Shown piece by piece: positions 1 to 12,926 of a stretch of DNA of 64,000 bases. The position numbers and the translations under genes were made by a program. The notes beneath the pieces were generated by a model. It was not told the origin of the DNA, did not search any database, and saw only the letters and a list, made by a program, of their open reading frames with translations. The DNA comes from Sipunculus nudus (Eukaryota > Annelida > Sipuncula > Golfingiida > Sipunculidae). The stretch lies in contig CM049306.1 in assembly GCA_026874595.1 (NCBI GenBank), positions 79,200,142-79,264,141 on the forward strand, given 5' to 3'. Position 1 is the first letter of the stretch. Every line of letters starts with the position of its first letter.

Positions 1-3000
1 ATACTGTTCTGTGAACCACTCTAAACTAAAGACAACATCAAAGACCCTTAATCACATGCAGATATTTTCAGACACTTGAAACAAAACACTATACTGTTCT
101 GTGAACCACTCTAAACTAAAAACAACATCAAAGACCCTTAATCAAATGCAGATATTTTCAGACACTTGAATCAAAACACTATACTGTTCTGTGAACCACT
201 CTAAACTAAAAACAACATCAATGACCCTTAATCAAATGCAGATATTTTCAGACACTTGAAACAAAACACTATACTGTTCTGTGAACCACTCTAAACTAAA
301 AACAACATCAAAGACCCTTAATCACATGCAGATATTTTTAGACACTTGAAACAAAACACTATACTGTTCTGTGAACCACTCTAAACTAAAAACAACATCA
401 AAGACCCTTAATCACATGCAGATATTTTCAGACACTTGAAACAAAACACTATACTGTTCTGTGAACCACTCTAAACTAAAAACAACATCAAAGACCCTTA
501 ATCACATGCAGATATTTTCAGACACTTGAAACAAAACACTATACTGTTCTGTGAACCACTCTAAACTAAAAACAACATCAAAGACCCTTAATCACATGCA
601 GATATTTTCAGACACTTGAAACAAAACACTATACTGTTCTGTGAACCACTCTAAACTTAGAACAACATCAAAGACCCTTAATCAAATGCAGATATTTTCA
701 GACACTTGAAACAAATCACTATACTGTTCTGTGAACCACTCTAAACTAAAAACAACATCAAAGACCCTTAATCAAATGCAGATTTTTTCAGACACTTGAA
801 ACAAAACACTATACTGTTCTGTGAACCACTCTAAACTAAAGACAACATCAAAGACCCTTAATCACATGCAGATATTTTCAGACACTTGAAACAAAACACT
901 ATACTGTTCTGTGAACCACTCTTAACTAAAAACAACATCAAAGACCCTTAATCAAATGCAGATATTTTCAGACACTTGAATCAAAACACTATACTGTTCT
1001 GTGAACCACTCTAAACTAAAAACAACATCAATGACCCTTAATCAAATGCAGATATTTTCAGACACTTGAAACAAAACACTATACTGTTCTGTGAACCACT
1101 CTAAACTAAAAACAACATCAAAGACCCTTAATCACATGCAGATATTTTTAGACACTTGAAACAAAACACTATACTGTTCTGTGAACCACTCTAAACTAAA
1201 AACAACATCAAAGACCCTTAATCACATGCAGATATTTTCAGACACTTGAAACAAAACACTATACTGTTCTGTGAACCACTCTAAACTAAAAACAACATCA
1301 AAGACCCTTAATCACATGCAGATATTTTCAGACACTTGAAACAAAACACTATACTGTTCTGTGAACCACTCTAAACTAAAAACAACATCAAAGACCCTTA
1401 ATCAAATGCAGATATTTTCAGACACTTGAATCAAAACACTATACTGTTCTGTGAACCACTCTAAACTAAAAACAACATCAATGACCCTTAATCAAATGCA
1501 GATATTTTCAGACACTTGAAACAAAACACTATACTCTTCTGTGAACCACTTTAAACTAAAAACAACATCAAAGACCCTTAATCACATGCAGATATTTTTA
1601 GACACTTGAAACAAAACACTATACTCTTCTGTGAACCACTCTAAACTAAAAACAACATCAAAGACCCTTAATCACATGCAGATATTTTCAGACACTTGAA
1701 ACAAAACACTATACTGTTCTGTGAACCACTCTAAACTAAAAACAACATCAAAGACCCTTAATCAAATGCAGATATTTTCAGACACTTGAAACAAAACACT
1801 ATACTGTTCTGTGAACCACTCTAAACTAAAAACAACATCAAAGACCCTTAATCACATGCAGATTTTTTCAGACACTTGAAACAAAACACTATACTGTTCT
1901 GTGAACCACTCTAAACTAAAAACAACATCAAAGACCCTTAATCACATGCAGATATTTTCAGACACTTGAAACAAAACACTATACTGTTTTGTGAACCACT
2001 CTAAACTAAAAACAACATCAAAGACCCTTAATCACATGCAGATATTTTCAGACACTTGAAACAAAACACTATACTGTTCTGTGAACCACTCTAAACTAAA
2101 AACAACATCAAAGACCCTTAATCACATGCAGATATTTTCAGACACTTGAAACAAAACACTATACTGTTCTGTGAACCACTCTAAACTAAAAACAACATCA
2201 AAGACCCTTAATCACATGCAGATATTTTCAGACACTTGAAACAAAACACTATACTGTTCTGTGAACCACTCTAAACTAAAAACAACATCAAAGACCCTTA
2301 ATCACATGCAGATATTTTCAGACACTTGAAACAAAACACTATACTGTTCTGTGAACCACTCTAAACTAAAAACAACATCAAAGACCCTTAATCACATGCA
2401 GATATTTTCAGACACTTGAAACAAAACACTATACTGTTCTGTGAACCACTCTAAACTAAAAACAACATCAAAGACCCTTAATCACATGCAGATATTTTCA
2501 GACACTTGAAACAAAACACTATACTGTTCTGTGAACCACTCTAAACTAAAAACAACATCAAAGACCCTTAATCACATGCAGATATTTTCAGACACTTGAA
2601 ACAAAACACTATACTGTTCTGTGAACCACTCTAAACTAAAAACAACATCAAAGACCCTTAATCACATGCAGATATTTTCAGACACTTGAAACAAAACACT
2701 ATCTGTTCTGTGAACCACTCTAAACTAAAAACAACATCAAAGACCCTTAATCACATGCAGATATTTTCAGACACTTGAAACAAAACACTATACTGTTCTG
2801 TGAACCACTCTAAACTAAAAACAACATCAAAGACCCTTAATCAAATGCAGATATTTTCAGACACTTGAAACAAAACACTATACTGTTCTGTGAACCACTC
2901 TAAACTAAAAACAACATCAAAGACCCTTAATCACATGCAGATATTTTCAGACCTTAGAAACAAAACACTATACTGTTCTGTGAACCACTCTAAACTAAAA

Positions 3001-4130
3001 ACAACATCAAAGACCCTTAATCACATGCAGATATTTTCAGACACTTGAAACAAAGCACTATACTGTTCTGTGAACCACTCTAAACTAAAAACAACATCAA
3101 AGACCCTTAATCAAATGCAGATATTTTCAAACACTTAAAAAAAAACTCTATACTGTTCTGTGAACCACTCTAAACTAAAAACAACATCAAAGACCCTTAA
3201 TCAAATGCAGATATTTTCAGACACTTGAAACAAAACACTATACTGTTCTGTGAATCACTCTAAACTAAAAACAACATCAAAGACCCTTAATCACATACAG
3301 ATATTTTCAGACACTTGAAACAAAACACTATACTGTTCTGTGAACCACTCTAAACTAAAAACAACATCAAAGACCCTTAATCACATGCAGATATTTTCAG
3401 ACCTTAGAAACAAAACACTATACTGTTCTGTGAACCACTCTAAACTAAAAACAACATCAAAGACCCTTAATCAAATGCAGATATTTTCAGACACTTGAAA
3501 CAAAACACTATACTGTTCTGTGAATCACTCTAAACTAAAAACAACATCAAAGACCCTTAATCACATGCAGATATTTTCAGACACTTGAAACAAAACACTA
3601 TACTGTTCTGTGAACCACTCTAAACTAAAAACAACATCAAAGACCCTTAATCACATGCAGATATTTTCAGACCTTAGAAACAAAACACTATACTGTTCTG
3701 TGAACCACTCTAAACTAAAAACAACATCAAAGACCCTTAATCACATGCAGATATTTTCAGACACTTGAAACAAAGCACTATACTGTTCTGTGAACCACTC
3801 TAAACTAAAAACAACATCAAAGACCCTTAATCAAATGCAGATATTTTCAAACACTTACAAAAAAACTCTATACTGTTCTGTGAACCACTCTAAACTAAAA
3901 ACAACATCAAAGACCCTTAATCAAATGCAGATATTTTCAGACACTTGAAACAAAACACTATACTGTTCTGTGAATCACTCTAAACTAAAAACAACATCAA
4001 AGACCCTTAATCACATGCAGATATTTTCAGACACTTGAAACAAAACACTATACTATTCCGTGAACCACTCTAAACTAAAAACATCAAAGACCTTTATCAC
4101 ATGCAGACATATTCAGACACTTGAAACAAA
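1..4130. repeat. Satellite array, 90-bp unit, about 46 copies
   Basis: A 90-bp unit beginning ATACTGTTCTGTGAACCACT repeats head to tail from the first base, so the array continues left of the window. Most copies differ by 0-4 bases. One base is lost near 2702, shifting the register by one. The last unit (about 4051-4130) is degenerate and a faint echo of the unit lies near 4250. Diagnostic variants show higher-order repeats: 810 bp (9 units) in the left part and 720 bp (8 units) in the right part. There is no coding potential. The unit has no spacer and no dyad repeat, so it is not a CRISPR array. Confidence 0.98.
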
Positions 4131-5184
4131 TTATATGATTTAAATTTTAATTTTGATTCTAAAATGCCAAAATGGATTGTAAAACTGCAATAATTACCTA
4201 GAATCAAAGAAGCAACACACAATTTTTTCTTCATGAAAAACATACATAAAACCACTCTAAACTAAAAAGGATCACAGACTTTTATAACATTTATATTATT
4301 CGTTATGAATTGTTATGAAAATTGAAGTAAAGGTATTATCATGGAAATAGTTATTTTTTTTAAGATCACAGACATGAGTAATATTAATTATCAATATCGC
4401 ATGTAATATCTCATTTATATTTCACAATATATTGCAAAAAAATAGTGGTGTAAATTTTGCTACAGTGCCGTGTAGTGCATGTAGTATATAATTGTAATAT
4501 GTTATAATGTATATAAAAGATTGGACATCTGTTTGATGTTACTTTGAATTTCAAATCCCTTATGCCATAGTCCTCCATCCTTATATACTCTATATATATT
4601 AATTAAGGTTTAAACACAGGGTTTGCATTTACCCAGGGTAAAACCTATTTTGCCCAAATGAGTGGGTTAAACCTTGGTAAAAAGTATTTTAGTCTATATT
4701 TATTAATATTTTAGTATTAGTATTTAGTATTAGTTTATCTGCCTTTATCATACATGAGGATCTGACCTAAGTTTCTTCCAGGTTGGTAAGCAGTGATTTT
4801 TTTACATACATTTTATGAATTTTGGTTGTAAGCAAAGTGGCTCTGACCACATAACCCCAGTCAAGAAACAACCATTTTCCAGTCACACTTAAATTCATGT
4901 TTGGCTATGCAGAGCACATCACTAATCAACAGGAATGTTTCAAGCAGTAAATCAAACAACTTCTCATTGCAGTTGCTTCAACAGGCCCCATTTAACTTGT
5001 GTTCAGTTCTTATAGCGCAACAACTGCTGAACCGTGTTGGAAATACTAAAGCCAAGAAACTTGTTTTCTGTCATTGGCTGCTTTGAGGACCACACGCAAT
5101 TCACTTTTAATTATGTACCAGATTCCCTAAATGTGTCAAGTTGAATATTTAGTATGAGCCAGAAAATATATTTATATATATTTT
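4131..5184. other. AT-rich intergenic stretch, no recognised feature
   Basis: Beyond an echo of the 90-bp satellite near 4250 I see no gene, RNA or clear transposon end here. Short open frames such as the one at 4901-5086 have no recognisable protein content. Confidence 0.6.
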
Positions 5185-6225
5185 ATTTTGCGCAATAACT
5201 CAACAACAACATACTTCAGCTTTCCCAAATTCACAGGGATGATTGGAACATATGATGGCTTTAGACCATTTGAATTACAGACCTGCTTGAATTCCAGTAT
5301 GGCCTCCACAGCCCAATCACTGATTTTCTTTCATGCGATAATTCAGCAACAACATATTTCAGCTTTCCCAAATTCACAGGGTTGATTTGTACATACGAGG
5401 GTTCCAGACCTATTGAATTACACACCTGTCAGGATTCCAATATGGCCACCACAACCCAATTGCTGATTTTCTTTTGTACAATACCTCAACAACAACATAC
5501 TTCAGCTTTCCAAAATGCACAGGGATGAATGGTATATATGAGGGCTCCAGACCTATTGAATTACAGACCTCTCGTAATTCCAATATGGCCCCCACAGCCC
5601 GATCACTGATTTTCCTTTGCATGCGTTAACTCAACAACAATATACTTCATCTTTCCCAAATTTTAAGGGATGATTTGTACATATGAGAGCTCCAGACCTA
5701 TAGAATTACAGACCTGTTGGAATTCGAGTATGCCCACAGCAGCCCAAACTCTGATTTTCTTTGGTGTGTGATAACTCAACAAGACTTTACTTCAGCTTCC
5801 CCAAATTCACAGGGATGATTGGTACTTATGAGGAAACTATTCCTGATCAAATTTCAGGTCTGTCTAAATTCCAATATGGCTGCCAGAGGACAATGGGTGA
5901 TTTTCTTTTGCAACCGATATCTCAACAAGAACATGCTTGATCTTTATCATTTACACAGAGATGATTGGTACCTGATATCTTGGGGCTCTTATTATCTTTA
6001 TTGAATTGCAGACTAGTTGGAATTCTAATTTGGCCACCAGAGCACAATTGTCAATTTTCTTTCACACCTGATTTCTCAACAAGAACATACTTGATCTTTC
6101 TCAAATTCACAGAGATCATTGGTGCCTATAAGAGCTTCTGATATATTAAAATACAGACTTGCTCAAATTCAAATATGGCCAACAGAGTACAATCGTTGAT
6201 TTTCTATTGCATATATTTTTTTCAG
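5185..6225. repeat. 145-bp tandem repeat, about 7 decayed copies
   Basis: A unit of roughly 145 bp recurs at about 5203, 5345, 5486, 5631, 5775, 5921 and 6076. Each copy has a CAACAACATACTTCAGCTTT-like stretch followed by CACAGGGATGATTGG-like, GAATTACAGACCTG-like and TATGGCC-CACAG segments. Divergence between copies is far higher than in the satellite at the left edge, so this array is older. Short open frames inside it are by-products of the repeat. Confidence 0.9.
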
Positions 6226-7207
6226 ACATATCTTCTTTAATATTATTAGAACCAGTAGGATTTTTCCCATTGTGCATATGGATAAAAACCTGTCTCTGTT
6301 TGACATATTTTTTAACTTCAACCTAAACTTTTTACCCTATGTAAACTAGTCCAGCACTACCAAAGTCCATGTGTGTCTGTTTACCAAAATTTACAATGTG
6401 GCAAAAGATCCGATTGTGAGACGCAACATGCATGATTATGCTGACATCTGTGATCATGCCCAGTCCACTATTTTTAATACTAGTTTACAGGAGTAAGCAT
6501 TTGATTTCAAGGCAATATTTTGGCAGGTACAGATTTATTTGAATGGGAAGAAGCTAGTTTTCATGTTAATTCAACATGCCTTATAGGTGATTGGGCCCCT
6601 TTAAACTGATAGCACACTGGCCCAGCACCCTGCATAGTTATCCTCGCAAGCCAGTGAAGTATATAAGCAAAATGTACCAGTAACAATTTTGGCCTGGGGC
6701 AGTCTTGATTGATGAATTTCAGATCTACATTACAACTCTACCGGTATTGATTTCTTTTACTGGTACATATCATAAGTGTATCTGTAAGACAGAGAGGCCA
6801 ATAATTTTCAATATGGCAGATTTACATATTTTGTTACCATTATGTTTATAATAAAGGTTAATATAATAGGGTACATCACTACATGTAATGCCAACTTTTT
6901 TTAAAGAGTGTTTCCTTGAAGTATGTTGGCACATTGGAACGTGAAATGTCTGTTCTAAATGCTAAAAACATGTTGAAAATGATTTGAAGGACAACATACT
7001 AGATAGTGTATATATATATACATGGTGATTTGCAGATGCATGAAAACACAGCCTCAGTAGTTGAAGTATGCATAGTGACTCTGTACAGTTATCTAATCCA
7101 TGCTCTTACAAAGGTATATGCTTGTTTTCATGGGAACTCTGACCTTGCAATCATGAAAATCTACTAAATGTACTTTCTTCATTGTTATGACCCAATAATT
7201 GGGATGA
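6226..7207. other. Intergenic stretch upstream of the amidase gene
   Basis: No exon, RNA gene or transposon end could be recognised. A 5' untranslated exon or promoter of the amidase gene may lie here or just downstream, but nothing in the sequence pins it down. Confidence 0.4.
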
Positions 7208-7210
7208 TTA

Positions 7211-7548
7211 GGCCAAAAAAAATTAAAGGTATGGTTCTCAGGCACCGCCCGCATCAATTTTAAACCCCCGCATCAAAAATTTTTATTTTGATTTTCAATA
7301 AAAACTTTCCAATTTTGAGCTGCTGCCGCTCCGACATTTCTTTCAAGAAGATAAAACCATACAATTTCCTTTGTTTTGTAGTGCTTTTACTTATTTAGCA
7401 AAATAAAACTGTTATTTTCATGCTTTTCCCCTTATCATTTGACATTTTTATAGAAACATACCAAAAATTTTAAAATAAAAAAAGTGCCCGCCCGCATTGA
7501 TTTCTGAAAAAAAGTGCCTGAGAACCATACCCTTTTTTTATTTTGGCC
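7211..7548 (-). mobile_element. PIF/Harbinger-type MITE, copy 1
   Basis: A 338-bp element bounded by terminal inverted repeats of about 35 bp that start GGCCAAAA and contain GGTATGGTTCTCAGGCAC. It is flanked by a 3-bp duplication, TTA on both sides. A TTA/TAA duplication with GG-starting ends is the hallmark of the PIF/Harbinger superfamily. It has no transposase. It lies in opposite orientation to the other three copies in the window and about 460 bp upstream of the first amidase coding exon. Confidence 0.85.
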
Positions 7549-8050
7549 TTATATACCCAGGACCTGCAAGTGCAGCCTGGGTGACATCAGGACCGGTATA
7601 AAATAAATGACAGGAAGTGCTTATGTCACGTAGTCCCAAACTGAAATTAACTCTGCTTAATTTAAGAATTAGACAAGTCAGCTAATGAAATGGAGATGTT
7701 TACCTCCACACACAAAAATTTTGAAAAACTGACATATAAATGAATTGTCTTCACACTTGTTGTATATACAACATACATAGAGATTGGTGAGAAGAAAAAA
7801 CACTTATTAAATGAGGCCATGATTGTCAGTATGTCAGAGTGAGTCATGACCTTGAATGGTCCATTTTGGTTGAATAATCATCCAGAACACTAGATAGCCA
7901 CTCCCAGCATAATCATTTTTCACAGCAAATAATTTTGCAATTAGAATGCTTTATTCGCTTTTAATTCCTGATTATTTATGAATTACTTTTTTTTCTTTTC
8001 ACAGATTTATAAATTCCTCCCTAGCAGAGTTCACTTCACTAGCTGCAATC

Positions 8051-8066
8051 ATGAGTGCTGCTAAAT
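8051..8066 (+). CDS. Amidase coding exon 1 (start codon)
   Basis: Encodes Met-Ser-Ala-Ala-Lys plus the first base of a split Ser codon, then donor GTAAGT. An acceptor-like ACAG precedes 8005, so an upstream untranslated exon is possible and this exon may run 8005-8066. The short N-terminus and the exon 2 join (T|CT) keep the frame. It is the least certain exon because it is so short. Confidence 0.75.
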
Positions 8067-11000
8067 GTAAGTATCATATGAGTGAGGTGACAACAAGCAC
8101 AAGGTAATTAAAGTTTTTGCAAATTAAATTATTACCCAGTTCAAACAACTTGAGTCAACTTTTAATATGTCTGTCCTTTAAAAATTGGAGGCTTTTAATA
8201 CATATGTACATATATAAGGCCAAAATAAAAAAAAGGTATGGTTCTCAGGCACTTTTTTTCAGAAATCAATGCGGGCGGGCAGTTTTTTTATTTTTATTTT
8301 TTTTGTGTATGTTTCGATAAAAATGTCAAATGATAAGGGAAAAAACATGATAATAACAGATTTATTTTGCTAAACAAGCTAAAGTACTACATAACAAAGG
8401 AAATTATATGATTTTATCTACTTGAAAGAAATATCCGAGCGGCTGCAGCTCAAAATCGGTAAGTTTCTGTTGAAAATCGAAATAAAAATTTTTGATGCGG
8501 GGGGTTAAAATTGATGCGGGCGGTGCCTGAAAACCATACCTTTAATTTTTTTTGGCCTAAATGGCAAATTTTTAAAAAAATACAAATTTAAGTTTTAAAT
8601 TATATCTCTTAATGTAACAAGTCCATATCCTAGAGGAAATAAATGTTTGCACAGTATACTCTTTGACCATGATTTTTTTCTGTTGTAGCTCTTTTCAAAT
8701 CCCCTGCTGTCAGGACCCCTACCTTGAAGGAGCTGGGAGACATTGCAAAAAGACTGGGATATGAAATCAGTGACAGTGACTTGGCTCAGTATCATGGTGG
8801 GCTTTTTAGTCAAATTTGACAACAATTTGAAACTATTTTGTGATATCATGCACAGTTTGTTGCTAAAATAATCTACCAATACATCAGCCTACACTTTTAA
8901 AAAAAGATATAAATATATCAAGTGCAATCATATGGATACTTTTGTATTGTGACTGAGGTTTGTGTAGTTTTATATTACAAGCAGGGGCTTCATTTCCTTT
9001 TGTTAACAAGAATATGCAAAAATATATATATTTTTTTAATCATTTGAGATAATCAAATATAATATGAACCCATTATTAAACATATATTTTAGGCATATTT
9101 CTCAGTGCATGTATACATGTATATACAAAGTAAAAAATGATATATTTGGTTATTCTTTGATATGGTGGCCTATTCCAGTGTTGCAAAGAATTCATGTTGG
9201 ACTTGCATATTGTGGATCATAATGTTACAACCACTGATGTTTTATATTTTAAGAATTTATGGGTAAGGCAATGGCCAACTACAACAAGTTATCCAAATAC
9301 CCAGAACCACTGCCTGAGGTCAAGTACCCCCGCATGCCAGGAAAAAAGTTACCACAAAGTGAAAACCCAAACAATGCTTGGTAGGTCAGTTGTACTTAAA
9401 AGTACGCATCTTCAACCCTTAAACAACAGTGTCATTGTCCTGAATAATTGAAGTACACTCAGAAAGAATATACATACATGTGCTAAAGATGATTCATTTA
9501 TGACAAGGAAACCATACATAAGGATAATATTTTTAAAATCATTCAAGTCATCCGTGGCTCTACACTAGGGCTGAAACAAGTACAAAATTTTGGACTCGAG
9601 TACTTGATAGGCATTACCCAACTCAGACATGAGTACTTGTTACCATGGTAATGCTGTAACATCTGTTTACCAATGCAAAATATGCCTAAATTTGAATTTG
9701 TGACAGATTAACTTTATCCCAATGAAATAATAGATATAAATACTAAAATTAAACAGAGTGGAAAAATCCATTCAAAAGCATATAACTCATAAATGTAAGA
9801 CCCTTTGAAATAATCTGTACAGTATGATTATTTTGTATAACTTTAACTCATTAACACTTACTGCCTACAGACTGCCTGTAAATTTGCAGTAATATTCAGA
9901 TATGCATGTACATACAAAAGTACTCAAGTCCAAATTTTGGACTTGAGTACTTTGTAAGTATTACCCAGACTCAAGTACTCCTTTTCAAATCTACTTTACA
10001 CCCACTGAGCCACCTCTTTAGAAATTTTGTTTATGTCAGTTATTAGTGTCCCAGCCAACATGCCATGTTATGATCTTTAGTCTTTTTTTAATATCCTTCA
10101 GGTTTGTGAAGACAGACATTTCTGGGGCAGAAAGTGGGAAGCTCAAGGGCAAAACCATTGCTATCAAGGACAACATGGCGGTGGCAGGGGTCCAGTGGGC
10201 TGTTGGAAGTAAACTGTTAGACGGCTACATACCTGAATATGATGCCACTGTTGTGACAAGAGTGTTGGATGAAGGTGAGAGTAAAAAGTTTACAGACCAT
10301 GACCCTAAAACACTATAAATGGCATTTTTAGCTCAGCTGACTATAAGTCATCTTAGCTATAGTCGTGGTCCATTGTCCGTAGTCCGTCCGTCTTGCCGTC
10401 CATCCGTCTGTCTGTCCGTCTGGATGTCCGTCCGTAAGACTGGCTCGTTTCGACACCGTTCGACTTACGAATCTGAAATTCGGCATACAGTTAGATGTCC
10501 CCAAAATCTCCTACCATGCCAAAAATTGGGTCAATATGACTTTGTTCCTTCGAGATATTAAGGAAAAACCTCAATTTTTTATTAGAAATCTATTTTCACA
10601 CTTCAGGACTGCCTAATATCAAAACCACTCATCTGGTTTTCTTCATTTTTACCATAAATATTCCTCTATATGGTTCCTATGTACATGCCAGAAATTAAGT
10701 GAAAAATATGAGGAAAGATATTTTGTCACTTAAGACCAAAAGTGTTAAAGGTAGGAATTTTTTTTTCAGTAATACTACTTTAAATAATCAAAATTGAATT
10801 GTATACCAAAAATTAGATCAAAATCTGTTAAATTTTTTTAAATATTGGCAAAAATATAAAATTGGTACCTTAAATTTTGCCCAAGTTTGACCATGGCACC
10901 TTTTTTTTTCCTGTAACTGCTGTGGATTTAATTTTCAAAGCATGTTTTTGTTACCATTTCAACTATTAAAACAAAAAATTTGAAACCAGTTGATCAAAAA

Positions 11001-12885
11001 CTGTAGATTTTATTCAAGTTTTAAAGCCCCATGTCATATATTGTTTACACCAAGCTAGTGTTATGCAGTTTACTAGAGCTCATCTCCCCAGCTTCAGCTC
11101 TAAGTTCCTTAAATTTTGCATACAGTTAGATGTCCCCCAAATCCTCTACCATACTAAAAGTTTGGTCACTAGGACTGCATTCCTTCGAGATATTAAGAAA
11201 AAACTTCATTTTTCGATTAAAACCCCATTGTTACACTTAAAGATTGCCTAATATCAAAACCACTGATCTGACTTTGATAATATATAATATACATTTTTTT
11301 CTATACATTCGCTATGCATATGCCAGAAATGATGTCAGTATCGTGTAATTGTTTTAAGTTCTAGGCCCAACCATAATGCAATTTGTAAAAAATCAAGAAA
11401 TATATTTACTCTCTTAACATGAAAATTGCTGAAGGTAGACATTTTTTGCCCGGGATATAACATTATTTAATCAAGATTCAATTGTATTCCCAAAATTAGT
11501 TCTGAATTTTTCAAATATTTTAAGTTATTAGCATTAATATAAAATCAGTACCTTAAATTTTGCCCAACTTTGGCCATGGCATATTTTTTCCCTGTAAGCA
11601 CTGTTGATTTAATTTTCATATCTTGCACTGGTAAGGATTTAAGCTTCTAAATTCTGAAGTTATAAAAGGAATTGGTCAAAAACTAGCTTTTATGAAAGTT
11701 TTTATGAGACCATATCACACCTTGGCTGTACTGAAGCCCCTCTTTTATGTCCCCACATTGACCTTTCAGGCAAATTATGCATGCTTGAAGCGAGGCACTC
11801 TGCAGCCAGCCAGCTCTAGGGTGGCTTCAACTAGATCTAACTGTCCAACCCCCTCCACTAGTATTTGTTTAGGCCATAAACATAACAATAAACTTTTTTT
11901 TAATATTTGGTTTATGATAAGAACTTAAAAAAATAAATGGAAAAGGAATTTATAGTTAATGAGTTACAGGGGATTACCTTGCAATTACTGATCATTTATG
12001 GATCTTCCATGGATGGCCAAAATTGTATTTCAAATAACACCATGCAGTCATCATTGGGTATTTTTAATTTCAACCATAAAAATGAAAAATAAATAATTAA
12101 AATAAATTGTTGTTTACTATTAGGGATTATATGAAGCAAGATAATGATAGACAAGGATGCAGTTGATTATATTAAATTAATCTAAATTTCCAGGTCTTTT
12201 CCAGGTCTTTAACTTGTTGGTTTATATTTATTACAAAATTAAAATAATAAATAAATATGTCAAAAATTTAAAATATTACTCAGACAAGTGTTCATTAAAG
12301 ATTTTAATTTGTTTGACTTATACCTCATGGTTGTATCAGTTGTTACATGAGACTGGCTAAATAATCAAAATTTATATTGCTGGTCCTTTATTTCAGTTCA
12401 TAAAATTAAACATTCCCAACTTTAGTTTGCTCCTGGTATGATATATTGGGTGTTTTGATCCTTGGATTTATTTTAACACATGTATTAGTTTTATAGCTGA
12501 GAATACTTTTCTTTTTTTCCTGATACCATTTAAAAAAATATAAATATTCAAATTTTTTCCTGTTAGTGCTGTGGGTATAATTTTCACAGCATGTACACAT
12601 TAACATTTCATCTGTTAAAATCTGAAATTTGAAACCAATTGATCAAAAACTGTAGATTTTATTCAAGTTTCCAGGTACCATGTCTTCATTGTTTGCATCA
12701 GATCAGTATAAATGCAGTGTACTGGGCAGTTACATAACACCTTCAGGTCTGACCTACTGCCACTGTGATTGTCTGGGTCAGGCAGTAATTACCAGAGAGC
12801 CTCTCTTTCTCTCTCTCTCTGGCAGTCTAGGTCTCTTTCTCTCTCTTTCTCTCCTCTGCTTTTTCTCTTTCTTTCTCCATCTTTC

Positions 12886-12926
<41 letters not shown>

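Noticed and set aside
1-4130. Regular 90-bp repeats as a CRISPR array
   Set aside because: The whole unit repeats without variable spacers, there are no cas genes, and the window is eukaryotic.
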